This document shows, one piece after another, positions 32,706 to 42,872 of a stretch of 64,000 bases of DNA. The translations under genes and the position numbers were made by a program. Numbering within the stretch: the first letter of the stretch is position 1; each line of letters opens with the position of its first letter. Below the pieces are notes generated by a model, which was not told the DNA's origin, ran no database searches, and saw only the letters and a program-made list of their open reading frames with translations. This DNA comes from Paracoccus litorisediminis (lineage in GTDB: Bacteria > Pseudomonadota > Alphaproteobacteria > Rhodobacterales > Rhodobacteraceae): contig NZ_WMIG01000002.1 of assembly GCF_009711205.1 (NCBI RefSeq), positions 372,001 through 436,000 of the forward strand. Reading direction: 5' to 3'.

Positions 32706-35700
32706 TCAGTAATCGCGGTCGTAGAACAGGCCCAAGGTGCTTTCACCATCGCTGGCCACCGACCCCCGCGCCGTCAGGCTTTTCGACAGGTCGAGGTTCA
32801 GGTTCAGCTTGGTCTTGCCCTCGTCGCCCACCTGCACGTCGGTATAGACGTTCTCGGACAGGTATTTCCCCGCCCGGACCGAAACCCGGCCCTGATCGTC
32901 GGTGGTCAGGTCCAGATCGTCCAGACCCGTCGACTTCCTCAGCCGCGCGACAATGCCGTCACCCCCCTGCCCCGCCAGCGTGGCGATGGCACTGGCCAGC
33001 TGCGCCGCCTGCAGCCCGCTGATATTGTCCAGACCCCGCCCGAACAGCAGCTGCGACAGCACCTCCTCCTCGGGCATTTCCGGCGAGGATTCGAATGTGA
33101 TGTCGGGATTGCGCAGATCGCCGTCGATGATGATGCGGGCGGTCATGGTGTCCTGTTCGGACTCGGCGACCAGCCGGATCACCGGGATCAGGCTGCCCTG
33201 CATCTCGATCAGCCCTTCGGTCAGATCGAAGCGCTTGCCCAGCAGATCGACCCGTCCCCGGATCAGCTCCAGCGAGCCGATCGGGATCGGTTGGCGGGCA
33301 TTGCCGGTCAGGCGGATCTCGCCGCCCAGTTCGGCATCGACGCCGCGACCGCGGACAAACACCTGATCGGGCGCCGACAACACCAGATCAAAGCGGGCCG
33401 GCACCGCCGGAGGCGTCGCGGGCGGCGCGCTCATTCCCACCTGGCGCGAGGCATCGCTGGGGAATTCCAGCAGCCCGGCCTTGGCGCGGGTCTGGCGCTG
33501 CGGCGGGCGCTCGCTGCGATGGATGATGATGGGAATGGCCCTTGCCCCGCCAAGCCCGGTCGAGGGGATGCGGAACTCGGTATGGCCAAGGTTGATGCGG
33601 CCCTGAACCAGCGGTCCCGCCCTTTGCGAGCCGCCGATATGGATCGTGCCACTGGCCTGCGTCTGGTACAGGTTCGGGTCGCGCAGCACGACATCCATCA
33701 CGCGCACGTCCAGATCCATGGCGCGGTCACCGGTCAGCGTAATCGGACCGCGCACGCTGATCGAACCTCCGGCCTCGACATTGCCGTTGATATCGACATT
33801 GATCCGGCCCGCATTGAAATCGGCATTGGCATTCAGATTGTCGACAGCCAGCCCCAGCCGAGGCTCGGCCAGACGGCCATTGGCCAGCCCGACCCGCCCG
33901 CTCAGCGCCTCAAGCGAAGGCGCGCCATTCATGCGCAGATCGAAATTCAGCGGTCCCTCGATGCTGCGGGTGCGCAGGAAGGGGTTCGCCGCCGCCGCGT
34001 TGCTGGTTCCCTCGACCCGGAGATCCATGGTCGAGCCATCCGCCGCCGCCGTGCCGCTGATCCGGGCGGTAGTATCACCCGGCGCGGTGGCGTTCAGGTT
34101 CACGTCATAGCCGGTGCCGGTATTGCGGATGCGGCCCTTGACCTCGGCCGGGCCGGGGAAACCCGCGACCAGCAGGCCAAGATCGCTCAGCCTTGCGTCA
34201 AGGTTCACGCCCTCGGTCGGGCTGCCATCGCCGGTGATGCGCAGTTGCGGGTTATCGGCCTGCAACCGGTTGATGGTGAAGCTTCCATCGGCACGCTGGT
34301 TGGCGGCCAGATCAAAGCGTGTCTCACCCGCCAGAACCGCATCGGCCTTGGGATTGCCGATGGCAAGCCCGCGCGCCGAGCCATTGGCGGTGATCGCCCG
34401 CGCCCCGCCCTGCTGATCGGCCACCGTGGCCTGCATGCGCACCGCGCCACGGAAGCCGCGACCCAGAAAGCGCAGATCATCGGCGCGGAGGTCGGCGCGC
34501 AGATCGGTCGCGCCCGCCCCCACCTTGCCGGTGGCCGCCATGTTCAGTCTGGGGTTTTCCACCCGCGCCGTCTCAATCGCAAAGACGCCATTGCGCTCGG
34601 TGCCGCGAACGGCAAGTCGCGTTTCACCCGCCAGCGCGCCATCGACCTGCGCCTGCCCGAAGGACAGGTTGCGCCCGGTCCCGGTTACGTCCAGAAGCCG
34701 CGCCCCGGTGCCATCATCCTTGAAACTGCCCTGCGCCACCAGCGACCCGCGCCAGCCGCGCCCGAAGCTGGCCAAAGACTTGATGTCCACATTCCCGGTC
34801 ATGTTGGTCCCGGTCTCGGCGATCCTGCCCTGCACCTTGGCAGTCATCTGCTGGTTCAACAGATCGAAACGCTCGACGGTGATTTCCTTGCCGCGCTGCT
34901 GAACTGTCAGCTTCAGGTCGGTCGCACCGGTCAGCGCGCCATCCACATCCTGCTGGCCAAAGCGCAGGTCCTTGCCCTGCCCGGTCAGGTCCAGCCGCCT
35001 TGTATCCCCTTGCTGCGAGGCCGTGCCCTCGGCGGTGAACCCGCCCGAGAAGCCGCGACCCAGCACCGCCAGATCGGGCATCGACAGCTTCAGCTTGCCG
35101 TCCAGCGCCGTCTGGCTGAACCGGCCCGAGCCCTCGACCGTGGCCTGCGGGTTCGACAGGGCGAATTTCTGCAACTCATAGGTGCCGTTTACCTGCATCA
35201 GGTCGATGTTCAACTGGGTCTGGCCCTTGAACAGCCCGTCCACCTCGGGGATGCCAAGGATCAGGTCCTGCCCCTGGCCGGTCACATTCAGCAGGCGCTG
35301 CCGCGCTGCCCCGGTCAGCTTCAGATCGGTGCTGAGCGCGCCCGCATATTTCGGATCGGCCACCGACAGGTCTGGCATCACCACATGGGCGGTCACGTCA
35401 CTGGCCCAGCTGCTGATAAAGCCCTGTGCCTCGGCGGTCAGGTTCTGGGCATTGACGCGCAGATGACGCAACTGGATGCCCGAACCGTCACGCTTGGCGC
35501 TGAGTTCGATGCGCGACGCCCCGGCCAGCATCCGGTCGGCCTGCTCCTGCCCGACGCTGATATCGTTGCCCTCGATGCTGGCATCGACATCGAAAGCCTT
35601 GCTCAGCAGGACATAGCGCCCCTTCAGATGCACATCGGCCTTACCGCCCAGATCGCGCTCGGCGATCTTGGACAGCGTGGTGATGTTCAGATGCTGGGCG

Positions 35701-37238
35701 GTGATGTCGCCCGCAAGCGCGATCCCGGTGCGCAGCCCCGACACGTCCAGCGCGCCTTGCAGCCGGAACTCATCGCCATTGATGTTCATCCCCCACAGCT
35801 TCATCGCATTGCCGGGGGTGAAGGCAAAGTTGAGACCGCCGTTCAGCGTGTCCCCAATCGCATCGGCAAGGCCGGGATTGCTGGGCTGGATGTCATCCGC
35901 GCCAAAGGCAACCCAGCCGCGCACCTCTTGCAGCGACTGTTCGGGCGTCAGGTTCACCCGCCCACGCCCGTCCAGCCGAACCTCGGACAGGCTCAGGTCC
36001 GGTCGCTTGAAATCGCCGACACGCCCGCTCAGGCTCCAGCCCGAGCCCTGTTTCGCATCATATTGCAGGCGGATATTGCCCGAACTGACGGTGGTCTGCG
36101 CCTGACCGAAGGGGACGGTCACCGGCAGCTGCGTCGCCCCGGCATCGCTGCCCAGCAACAGCGTCAGGTTGGCGCTTTGTGGCGCGCCCTTGCTGTTCAC
36201 CTCGACCGCGCCTTGCAGGTCCAATGCCCCGGTCGAGATCTTCAGCTCGGGGACAACCAGCCGTCCATCCTGCCCGCGCCAGCCATCGGCGCGGATCACC
36301 GATTGCCCGGCAAAGAATTCCTGCCGGCCCGGCGCGATCAGCGGCGCGACATCGCCGGTCAACTCGGCGTGAAAGGCGATGCCCGGCGCTTCGCCGCGCG
36401 CCTCTTCGCGCGTCGAGACCTTGCCCGCGACGCGCGGCTGACCGTCGGTATCCAGCTTGATATCGGCATCGAAATTCGACACCGGGCCGTTGCCGGTTAT
36501 CTCGGCCCGGACGGCGGGACGGCCGTTCATCCGCACGATATTGGTGAACAGCCCGTTCGCATCCTCGTCCAGCTTCAGGTCCAGCTTCAGGATGCGGGTT
36601 TCGTTGGAAAACGAGGTGACCAGCCCGAATTGGCCGCGCGGACCGTCGACGCGGTTGATGGTCAGGTTGGTGTCGCCCTCGCCGCCCTCGAGGTTCATCG
36701 CGCCCGAGACCGACAGAACCGCTTCCTGACCGATGATCGGCTGGCCCAGTTCGACCCGACCGATATTGAGCTTGGCGATATGCACGCCCACCGGCAGTTG
36801 CGGCAGCGAGAATTCCCGCGCCTCGGGGGCGGGGGCGGCGTCATCGCCACCTGCGGGCAGACGCGGCAGGATCACGCGATCCGCGGACAATTCGTCGATA
36901 TTGACCCGACCCCGCAGCAATGCCGCCCGGTGCCATTGCATCGCGCCATTTTCCAGCGTGATCCAGACGCCGTCATCATCGGCGATGGTCATCCGGGTAA
37001 ATGTCGCGCGCGAGGACAGCGCCCCCTGGAACCCCTCGATCACCACCTGACGCCCGGCGCCCGACAGCTTTTCCTCAAGGAAGCGGGTGATGAAGCCCCG
37101 GTCATCCTCGACCTCTTCCGAGATCTGGGCGGCGCTGTCGTCGGTCGTCCCGGTCTCCTGCGCCATGGCCACAAGCGGCGTCATGGCTGCCAGCCAGATC
37201 ACGACAAGAAGGCGGGGGATCAGATCATGCAGTTTCAT
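32706..37238 (-). CDS. tamB: Translocation and assembly module protein TamB
   Basis: 1510 residues, longer than the enteric protein (about 1260). An N-terminal signal anchor (about 8-26) is followed by a very long, repetitive beta-rich region built of strands with the pattern D-L-x-L-x-G and G-x-x-x-L-x-V, the groove-forming repeats of AsmA/TamB proteins. The C-terminal TamB domain (about 1300-1510) has the conserved P-E-E-E-V-L-S-Q-L-L-F-G-R and ends in an outer-membrane-type beta strand with a final aromatic/Tyr (GLFYDRDY). It bridges inner and outer membranes and moves phospholipid or assists TamA. Its start touches the tamA stop. Confidence 0.94.
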   Translation of the reverse strand: MKLHDLIPRLLVVIWLAAMTPLVAMAQETGTTDDSAAQISEEVEDDRGFITRFLEEKLSGAGRQVVIEGFQGALSSRATFTRMTIADDDGVWITLENGAMQWHRAALLRGRVNIDELSADRVILPRLPAGGDDAAPAPEAREFSLPQLPVGVHIAKLNIGRVELGQPIIGQEAVLSVSGAMNLEGGEGDTNLTINRVDGPRGQFGLVTSFSNETRILKLDLKLDEDANGLFTNIVRMNGRPAVRAEITGNGPVSNFDADIKLDTDGQPRVAGKVSTREEARGEAPGIAFHAELTGDVAPLIAPGRQEFFAGQSVIRADGWRGQDGRLVVPELKISTGALDLQGAVEVNSKGAPQSANLTLLLGSDAGATQLPVTVPFGQAQTTVSSGNIRLQYDAKQGSGWSLSGRVGDFKRPDLSLSEVRLDGRGRVNLTPEQSLQEVRGWVAFGADDIQPSNPGLADAIGDTLNGGLNFAFTPGNAMKLWGMNINGDEFRLQGALDVSGLRTGIALAGDITAQHLNITTLSKIAERDLGGKADVHLKGRYVLLSKAFDVDASIEGNDISVGQEQADRMLAGASRIELSAKRDGSGIQLRHLRVNAQNLTAEAQGFISSWASDVTAHVVMPDLSVADPKYAGALSTDLKLTGAARQRLLNVTGQGQDLILGIPEVDGLFKGQTQLNIDLMQVNGTYELQKFALSNPQATVEGSGRFSQTALDGKLKLSMPDLAVLGRGFSGGFTAEGTASQQGDTRRLDLTGQGKDLRFGQQDVDGALTGATDLKLTVQQRGKEITVERFDLLNQQMTAKVQGRIAETGTNMTGNVDIKSLASFGRGWRGSLVAQGSFKDDGTGARLLDVTGTGRNLSFGQAQVDGALAGETRLAVRGTERNGVFAIETARVENPRLNMAATGKVGAGATDLRADLRADDLRFLGRGFRGAVRMQATVADQQGGARAITANGSARGLAIGNPKADAVLAGETRFDLAANQRADGSFTINRLQADNPQLRITGDGSPTEGVNLDARLSDLGLLVAGFPGPAEVKGRIRNTGTGYDVNLNATAPGDTTARISGTAAADGSTMDLRVEGTSNAAAANPFLRTRSIEGPLNFDLRMNGAPSLEALSGRVGLANGRLAEPRLGLAVDNLNANADFNAGRINVDINGNVEAGGSISVRGPITLTGDRAMDLDVRVMDVVLRDPNLYQTQASGTIHIGGSQRAGPLVQGRINLGHTEFRIPSTGLGGARAIPIIIHRSERPPQRQTRAKAGLLEFPSDASRQVGMSAPPATPPAVPARFDLVLSAPDQVFVRGRGVDAELGGEIRLTGNARQPIPIGSLELIRGRVDLLGKRFDLTEGLIEMQGSLIPVIRLVAESEQDTMTARIIIDGDLRNPDITFESSPEMPEEEVLSQLLFGRGLDNISGLQAAQLASAIATLAGQGGDGIVARLRKSTGLDDLDLTTDDQGRVSVRAGKYLSENVYTDVQVGDEGKTKLNLNLDLSKSLTARGSVASDGESTLGLFYDRDY

Positions 37239-39151
37239 CAGAAGGCCTGCCCCAATCCGATGTAAAGCTGAGTGCCGGCATCGTCGTCTTTGTAACCGCC
37301 ACCCAGCGGATGGGCGATGTCAAAGCGCATCGGGCCGATCGGCGTGTCGTAGCGCAGGCCCGCCCCGGCCCCGGCATGCCAGCCGCTGCCACCGGTAAAG
37401 CCGCTTTCCTCCCAGACGCGCCCGGCATCGACAAAGGCCACCACGCCGATTTTTTCGCGGACACGGACCCGGGCCTCGGCATTCAGGACGGCGATGCTCA
37501 TGCCGCCGGTCTTGACGAAGCCATCCTTGCCCGGAATCACCTCGACGCCCAGCGATTCAAAGGGCTGCCCCCTCACGGTGCCACCCCCGCCCGAGAAGAA
37601 CAGGTAGTCGCGCGGCGTTTCCTCAAGCTCGGAGCCCAGCACCGTGCCCAGCCGCGACCGCCCCGCCAGCGTCACCCGGTCATCCGCGCCAAAGCTGTAA
37701 TAGCCGCGACCTTCGGCAACGACCTGCGCCCCGGTCCCGGTCTCGTCCTGCAGACCGACGAAGGGCGTGGTCGAGCCGAACAACCAGAAGCCGCGCTTGG
37801 CATCGGTGGATTCGTCGCGCCGGTCCCATGTCACCGACATCGGCAGGGCGAACAGCCGGAAATCCGTGCGGCCTGAATCGTCATCGACCTGCAAGGCGCG
37901 GAACTGCAACGCGATATCGGCGGTCAGCTCATCGTCATGCATATAGGTGAAGCCCAGACCAAAGGTCCCGGTCTTCTGGTCGTAATCTTCCTCATCCTCG
38001 CTGGTGACCTGCGCGGCGACATAGCCTGTGATGTCGGGATGCAATGTCGCCGGGCGGTCGATACGCACGCCCAGCTTGTAATCCATCCCGGTCAGTTGCG
38101 AGCCGATATCCTCGATATCGGCATCGATGCGCAGCCGCTCACCTCCGCGCATCAGGTTGCGGTGCATCCAGTAGCCGGTCAGCCGCATGCCATCGATGCT
38201 GGAATATTCAAAGCCGCCGCCGATCCGGCGCAGCTTTTGTTCGGTAACCAGCAGATCGACATCCAGCGAGTTGTCGGCATTGACGTAATCGGCCTCGGTC
38301 AGCGTGATCGCGGAAAACACACCCGAGCGGCGCAGGCGTTTCCTGACATCCTCAAGCTTTTCCGGGTCGAAACGCTCGCCCTCGGGGAAACCCGCGATCT
38401 TGCGCAAGCGGCGTGGGTCCATGCGCTGATAGCCGCGCATCTTCATCTCGCCAAAGGTCAGCGACGGGCCGGGCGCCAGGCGGATATCGCTTTCGATCAG
38501 GTTGGTGTCATGATCGGCGATGATCTCGGTCTGGGCCACGTCGGCTTTCGCATGGCCGACATTGCGCCAACCCTCAACCGCCGAGGTCGCCGCCGTCTTC
38601 ATGTCGCCGGTGCGGGCGATTTCACCCCTGCGGTAATCGGGCGGCAATTCGGTTCCCGGTGCGACGGGGGCGATATCGGCGCGGCTGTAGCGGAAGCGCG
38701 GGCCGGGATCGACCGTGACCTGCACCTTGCGCACGATATGCGGCGCATCCAGCGGCGCTACCGTAGCGGCCTCGACCCCGTCCAGCAGGATGTTGATGGT
38801 GACCGAGTAATAGCCCTGATCGTAGAGCACCCCAAGGATGCGGGCATAATCGCCGCGCGCAGCGGCCAGCATGTCCTGCCCGGTGACGCGCCCCTCGTTC
38901 TGGGCGGAGATCAGCAACGAGGTATTGCGGATCGCTGGCGGCAGATCCTCGTTCGAGCCGGCGACCGAGATATTGATATCGACCGGAGAGGTCTCATTCC
39001 CCTTCTTACCGCCGAACAGCCCGGAAAATGGCGATGACGACGCAGAGGACGGTGACGAAGAGGACGAGCCTGCGGATTGGGCCAGCGCCTGATCCGTCCC
39101 CGCTGACAGCACGAATGCGGCAGCGGTGCCTGCCTTCAGAAGTCGTCTCAT
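37238..39151 (-). CDS. tamA: Outer-membrane assembly factor TamA
   Basis: 637 residues from ATG 39151 (ATG 39157 is possible; both follow AAGGGCGG). Signal peptide (to about 24, ending QALAQ), an unusual serine-rich low-complexity stretch (about 25-45), then POTRA domains (about 70-290) and a 16-strand BamA-type barrel. The barrel ends with G-L-R-Y-D-T-P-I-G-P-M-R-F-D-I-A-H-P-L and a C-terminal L-Y-I-G-L-G-Q-A-F with terminal phenylalanine. The V/I-R-G-Q/Y-type lid motif appears as G-T-V-R-G-Q-P-F. Works with TamB in outer-membrane biogenesis. Confidence 0.95.
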   Translation of the reverse strand: MRRLLKAGTAAAFVLSAGTDQALAQSAGSSSSSPSSASSSPFSGLFGGKKGNETSPVDINISVAGSNEDLPPAIRNTSLLISAQNEGRVTGQDMLAAARGDYARILGVLYDQGYYSVTINILLDGVEAATVAPLDAPHIVRKVQVTVDPGPRFRYSRADIAPVAPGTELPPDYRRGEIARTGDMKTAATSAVEGWRNVGHAKADVAQTEIIADHDTNLIESDIRLAPGPSLTFGEMKMRGYQRMDPRRLRKIAGFPEGERFDPEKLEDVRKRLRRSGVFSAITLTEADYVNADNSLDVDLLVTEQKLRRIGGGFEYSSIDGMRLTGYWMHRNLMRGGERLRIDADIEDIGSQLTGMDYKLGVRIDRPATLHPDITGYVAAQVTSEDEEDYDQKTGTFGLGFTYMHDDELTADIALQFRALQVDDDSGRTDFRLFALPMSVTWDRRDESTDAKRGFWLFGSTTPFVGLQDETGTGAQVVAEGRGYYSFGADDRVTLAGRSRLGTVLGSELEETPRDYLFFSGGGGTVRGQPFESLGVEVIPGKDGFVKTGGMSIAVLNAEARVRVREKIGVVAFVDAGRVWEESGFTGGSGWHAGAGAGLRYDTPIGPMRFDIAHPLGGGYKDDDAGTQLYIGLGQAF

Positions 39152-39240
39152 CCCCATCCGCCCTTTTTTGGTCGTTTTGGGGAGTTTTGCAGTCAAATCG
39201 CTGTGAAATCCAGCTTCATGGCCCGGATGAGCGGAAATCT

Positions 39241-40167
39241 TCACGCAATGGCGGAAAGACACCCGTGAAGTGCGGCCATGTCGTCACGGATCATGCCGAT
39301 CGGCACCGCAGCGGGGATCTGCGCCATCAGCGGATCGGACAGATAGGCCGCCTCAAAGATCTCCAGCCGCTGAGCCGCACTGCGCGCGACGCTGCCCGCC
39401 AGGAACATCCCGTCCATCGGCATGAACTGCAGGGCCAGTTCGCGGCAGATCAGGCCGAACAGCCGCGCGTACAGATCGCATGTCGCCTGAGCGGCCGCAT
39501 CACCGGCACCCGCCGCCTCGACCACGGTTTCGGCGCGACCCGGCGCGGTCCCGGTCATTTGCGCATGCAGACGCGCCAACCCGCGTCCCGCGAACAGTTC
39601 CTCGACGGAATCGAAGGGTGCGGCGCGATCGCCCAGCACCTCGACCAGCGGAGCCCAGACTGAAAGCGGCAGGCGGGTATGGCCCACCTCATGTTCGAAA
39701 CAGGCGATGGCGCCGCCGGGCATGACCTTGACCGCGCAGACGTTGAAGCCGGTCCCGGCATTCACCACCAACCGTTGGCCGTTCAGGGCCTCGGCCTTGG
39801 GGCCTTCGCGCAGGAAACCCGCCGCATCCCCCGACAGCGAGGGCGTGGCATAGCCAAGCGCGGTCAGGTCGTTGATCAGCCGGGCGCGGCCCGCGCCGGT
39901 CAGCTCGATCAGGCGCTTCTCGCTGAAATTCCAGTCGCGATTGGTCAGGCGGGCCTGCCCCTGCGAGACGGGACCGGCGACGGCGACACAGACGGCCTCG
40001 ATCCGGGGATTGCCCTCGCGTTCAAGGAACAGACGCACGACCTCATCGAAGTCGGGATGATCGTCGCCACGGAACCGGGTGATGCTGCCGGTATAGATGC
40101 CCTCATCGGTCCGCGCCAATGCCAGACGGGCATTCGTGCCACCCACATCCGCCAGCAAGATCGCCAT
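39241..40167 (-). CDS. glk: Glucokinase
   Basis: 308 residues from ATG 40167, preceded by GAAGGGGACAGGAC. ATP-binding phosphate-1 motif L-A-D-V-G-G-T-N-A-R-L-A (4-15), sugar-binding L-I-N-D-L-T-A-L-G-Y, V-N-A-G-T-G-F-N-V-C (second phosphate region) and E-H-E-V-G-H. This is the hexokinase-fold Glk family, not ROK. It phosphorylates glucose for the Entner-Doudoroff route common in this family. It is upstream of tamA on the same strand (89-base gap), without functional link. Confidence 0.92.
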   Translation of the reverse strand: MAILLADVGGTNARLALARTDEGIYTGSITRFRGDDHPDFDEVVRLFLEREGNPRIEAVCVAVAGPVSQGQARLTNRDWNFSEKRLIELTGAGRARLINDLTALGYATPSLSGDAAGFLREGPKAEALNGQRLVVNAGTGFNVCAVKVMPGGAIACFEHEVGHTRLPLSVWAPLVEVLGDRAAPFDSVEELFAGRGLARLHAQMTGTAPGRAETVVEAAGAGDAAAQATCDLYARLFGLICRELALQFMPMDGMFLAGSVARSAAQRLEIFEAAYLSDPLMAQIPAAVPIGMIRDDMAALHGCLSAIA

Positions 40168-40329
40168 GTCCTGTCCCCTTCTCGCATCAGGTCTTGGCCG
40201 CCTTCTTAGGGGATTGCGGCCAGTCATGCTAGCGCTCGCATGAAGCCGTTTCCGTGGTTTGCGGGAACTTTGCCACGCTTTCGTCTGTTATTTGTCCAGA
40301 TCGAACGCGCAAGCGAGAGGTTAAGAACG

Positions 40330-40770
40330 ATGCTGAACCCGATCCGCAAGACGAATACGGCGCTGCTGGCGATGCTGCTGGCGCTGACCAGCCTGTCGGC
40401 CCATGCCGCCACCACCTCACGCGAGGAAAACCTTGCCAATCCGCGCGGCTGGTCGGCCGTGGCCGGGATGGAACCGCAAGCCGTGCGCGAAATGGCCCGC
40501 CGCCTGCCGCTGTCGGAACAGGCCAGCGGTGACCAGCCGTGGTGCGGCCATGATGCCGAGATCGCACAGACACTTAGCGATGATTTCGGCGAAAGCCGGA
40601 TCGCGACCAATGCCAGCGATACCGCGCTATGGGGCTCGGATCTGATGGGGACATGGACTGTGGTGCTGGAACGCCCGGATGCCACCAGCTGCGTCATCGC
40701 CTCGGGGATCGGCTTCAGCGATGCGCAAAGCCCGCAATCCTATTTCACCAAGGCGGGCCTTGGCAGCTGA
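40330..40770 (+). CDS. Small secreted protein of unknown function
   Basis: 146 residues from ATG 40330 (GAGAGG upstream). Signal peptide MLNPIRKTNTALLAMLLALTSLSAHAA with an A-H-A cleavage site. The mature protein has two cysteines (W-C-G-H and S-C-V-I) and a tryptophan-containing beta region L-M-G-T-W-T-V-V-L-E-R-P-D. I did not recognise the family. It lies 70 bases before the ahcY start, with ahcY leader structure between them. Confidence 0.72.
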   Translation: MLNPIRKTNTALLAMLLALTSLSAHAATTSREENLANPRGWSAVAGMEPQAVREMARRLPLSEQASGDQPWCGHDAEIAQTLSDDFGESRIATNASDTALWGSDLMGTWTVVLERPDATSCVIASGIGFSDAQSPQSYFTKAGLGS

Positions 40771-40774
40771 TCGG

Positions 40775-40843
40775 GCGATTTGCAGGAAATCGCGGTAAAT
40801 GATATTGGGCGCGGCAACTTCCCCTTCTTGAGGCATTGCCGTG
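40775..40843 (+). promoter_or_regulatory. Structured leader of ahcY that buries the start codon
   Basis: Two helices: GCGATTT/AAATCGC (7 pairs, 40775-40793, loop GCAGG) and CGCGGCAA/TTGCCGTG (8 pairs, one G-U, 40810-40817 with 40836-40843). The second helix includes the entire GTG start of ahcY, and the ribosome binding site GAGG is in its loop. The gene makes it a candidate for S-adenosylhomocysteine or S-adenosylmethionine control, but the sequence does not match the riboswitch consensus patterns I know for these ligands. Confidence 0.4.
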
Positions 40844-42232
40844 ACCGATTACATCATCCGAGACATCAGCCTGGCCGATTACGGGCGCAAGGAACTGGAC
40901 ATCGCCGAAACCGAAATGCCGGGCCTGATGGCGCTGCGCGCTCAGTTCGGTGCCAGCCAGCCGCTGAAGGGCGCACGCATCGCCGGTTCGCTGCACATGA
41001 CCGTGCAGACCGCCGTCCTGATCGAAACGCTGACCGCCCTTGGCGCGGAAGTCCGCTGGGCGTCTTGCAACATCTATTCGACGCAGGACCATGCCGCCGC
41101 CGCCATCGCTGCCGCCGGCATCCCGGTCTATGCCATCAAGGGCGAGACCCTGACCGATTACTGGACCTATACCGACCAGATCTTCCAGTTCGGCGAAGGC
41201 ACCGCGAACATGATTCTGGACGATGGCGGCGATGCCACCATGTATGTCCTGATGGGCGCGCGTGTCGAAGCCGGCGAAACCGACCTGATCGCCGTCCCGA
41301 CCTCGGAAGAGGAAGAGTGCCTGTTCGCGCAGATCAAGAAACGTCTTGCGCAGTCGCCGGGCTGGTTCACCCAGCAGCGTGCCGCGTTGCAGGGCGTTTC
41401 CGAGGAAACCACCACCGGCGTCCATCGTCTGTACGATCTGCACAAAAAGGGCCAGCTGCCCTTCCCGGCGATCAACGTCAACGACAGCGTCACCAAGTCG
41501 AAATTCGACAACAAATACGGCTGCAAGGAATCGCTGGTCGACGGCATCCGCCGCGCCACCGACGTGATGATGGCAGGCAAGGTCGCCGTCGTCTGCGGCT
41601 ATGGCGATGTGGGCAAAGGCTCGGCCGCTTCGCTGCGCGGCGCGGGCGCCCGCGTGAAGGTCACCGAGGTCGATCCGATCTGCGCGCTGCAAGCCGCAAT
41701 GGACGGTTTCGAAGTGGTGCTGCTGGAAGACGTCGCCGCCACGGCGGATATCTTCGTCACTACCACCGGCAACAAGGACATCATCCGCATCGAGCATATG
41801 CGCGAGATGAAGGACATGGCCATCGTCGGCAATATCGGCCATTTCGACAACGAAATTCAGGTCGCCGCGCTGAAAAACCACAAATGGACCAATATCAAGG
41901 ACCAGGTGGACATGATCGAGATGCCCTCGGGCAATCGCATCATCCTGCTGTCGCAGGGCCGTCTGCTGAACCTTGGCAACGCCACAGGTCACCCGTCCTT
42001 CGTGATGTCCGCCAGCTTCACCAATCAGGTGCTGGCCCAGATCGAGCTGTGGACCAAGGGCGACGAATACCAGCCCGGCGTCTATATCCTGCCCAAGCAT
42101 CTGGATGAGCAGGTCGCCCGCCTGCATCTGGACCGGATCGGCGTCAAGCTGACCACGCTGACCAAGGAACAGGCCGACTATATCGGTGTCACGCCCGAGG
42201 GCCCGTTCAAGGCCGAGCACTACCGCTACTAA
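40841..42232 (+). CDS. ahcY: S-adenosylhomocysteine hydrolase (adenosylhomocysteinase)
   Basis: 463 residues from GTG 40841. NAD-binding motif G-Y-G-D-V-G-K-G at 253-260. Substrate residues lie in S-L-H-M-T-V-Q-T (51-58), in [16 protein letters not shown] and in H-P-S-F-V-M-S. The C-terminal K-A-E-H-Y-R-Y supplies the conserved lysine and tyrosine for the neighbouring subunit. The insertion typical of alphaproteobacterial and eukaryotic-like AhcY is present (about 150-190). It splits S-adenosylhomocysteine to adenosine and homocysteine in the methyl cycle. The start codon is inside an 8-pair helix. Confidence 0.97.
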   Translation: MTDYIIRDISLADYGRKELDIAETEMPGLMALRAQFGASQPLKGARIAGSLHMTVQTAVLIETLTALGAEVRWASCNIYSTQDHAAAAIAAAGIPVYAIKGETLTDYWTYTDQIFQFGEGTANMILDDGGDATMYVLMGARVEAGETDLIAVPTSEEEECLFAQIKKRLAQSPGWFTQQRAALQGVSEETTTGVHRLYDLHKKGQLPFPAINVNDSVTKSKFDNKYGCKESLVDGIRRATDVMMAGKVAVVCGYGDVGKGSAASLRGAGARVKVTEVDPICALQAAMDGFEVVLLEDVAATADIFVTTTGNKDIIRIEHMREMKDMAIVGNIGHFDNEIQVAALKNHKWTNIKDQVDMIEMPSGNRIILLSQGRLLNLGNATGHPSFVMSASFTNQVLAQIELWTKGDEYQPGVYILPKHLDEQVARLHLDRIGVKLTTLTKEQADYIGVTPEGPFKAEHYRY

Positions 42233-42315
42233 GGGCCAAACCCCCGGTTTTGGTTGCTATTTGTCTGCAGCCAGCTACGCTTCCCCCGGAAGGATCACTT
42301 TTCGGGGGAAGACAA

Positions 42316-42657
42316 ATGAGCAAACGGGACGACCTGATCGCGAAATACGCCGCCGACATGAAGGACAAGCTGGGCCTCTCGCCTGACCTGCACCTGCTGA
42401 CCAAGGTGGTGATCGGCTGCGGTCCTTCGATCTACAGCGCCGATGCCGAAACCGTCGCGGCCAGCGACCCCGCCGAGCTTGAGCGGATCAAGAACAATTA
42501 CCTGATGAAGAAGCTGGGCCTGCCCGACGGGCCGGCACTGATGGACGCGATCAATGCGGTCGTGGCCAAATACGGCAGCGCCAACCGCAACAAGTATCGC
42601 GCGGTGGTCTATTACCTGCTTTGCACGCATTTCGGCAAAGAATCCGCCTACGCCTGA
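42316..42657 (+). CDS. DUF2853 family protein
   Basis: 113 residues from ATG 42316, with GGGGGAAG upstream. Family features: S-K-R-D-D-L-I-A-K-Y-A-A-D-M-K-D-K, then L-L-T-K-V-V-I-G-C-G-P-S-I-Y-S-A-D-A and Y-G-S-A-N-R-N-K-Y-R-A-V-V-Y-Y. Small, cytoplasmic, helical; function unknown, although a representative structure exists. Common in Rhodobacterales. It stands alone between ahcY and the DUF2125 gene. Confidence 0.85.
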   Translation: MSKRDDLIAKYAADMKDKLGLSPDLHLLTKVVIGCGPSIYSADAETVAASDPAELERIKNNYLMKKLGLPDGPALMDAINAVVAKYGSANRNKYRAVVYYLLCTHFGKESAYA

Positions 42658-42872
42658 CCGACGGGCGGGCAACCGCCAATCCAGCCCTTGCGGCGTGGCG
42701 GGGACAGGCCAGTCCCTGCCCGCTTTGCGATTCCGGTCAAGTTCGCGCTATCCTTCTCATTCGGGCACTGGCAAATCCGCATAAGCTGTTCTTTTATGCA
42801 TTAACCGCACGCTCCGGGCTGTCGTTTCCCGACATCCGGCCCCAGACTTACGGACCAAGAAAGGTTTTTCAG

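Noticed and set aside
33291..37265. A 1324-codon open frame on the plus strand opposite tamB
   Set aside because: Mirror frame of a GC-rich gene; low-complexity composition, no family motifs, and it covers the much better supported tamB and the end of tamA.
40771..40843. Known SAH, SAM-II or SAM/SAH riboswitch for ahcY
   Set aside because: The conserved cores of these classes were not found; only the start-codon helix is supported, so it is listed as an unassigned leader.
42701..42716. GGGAC/GTCCC hairpin upstream of the DUF2125 gene
   Set aside because: Five pairs only and no T-run; within chance expectation for this GC content.
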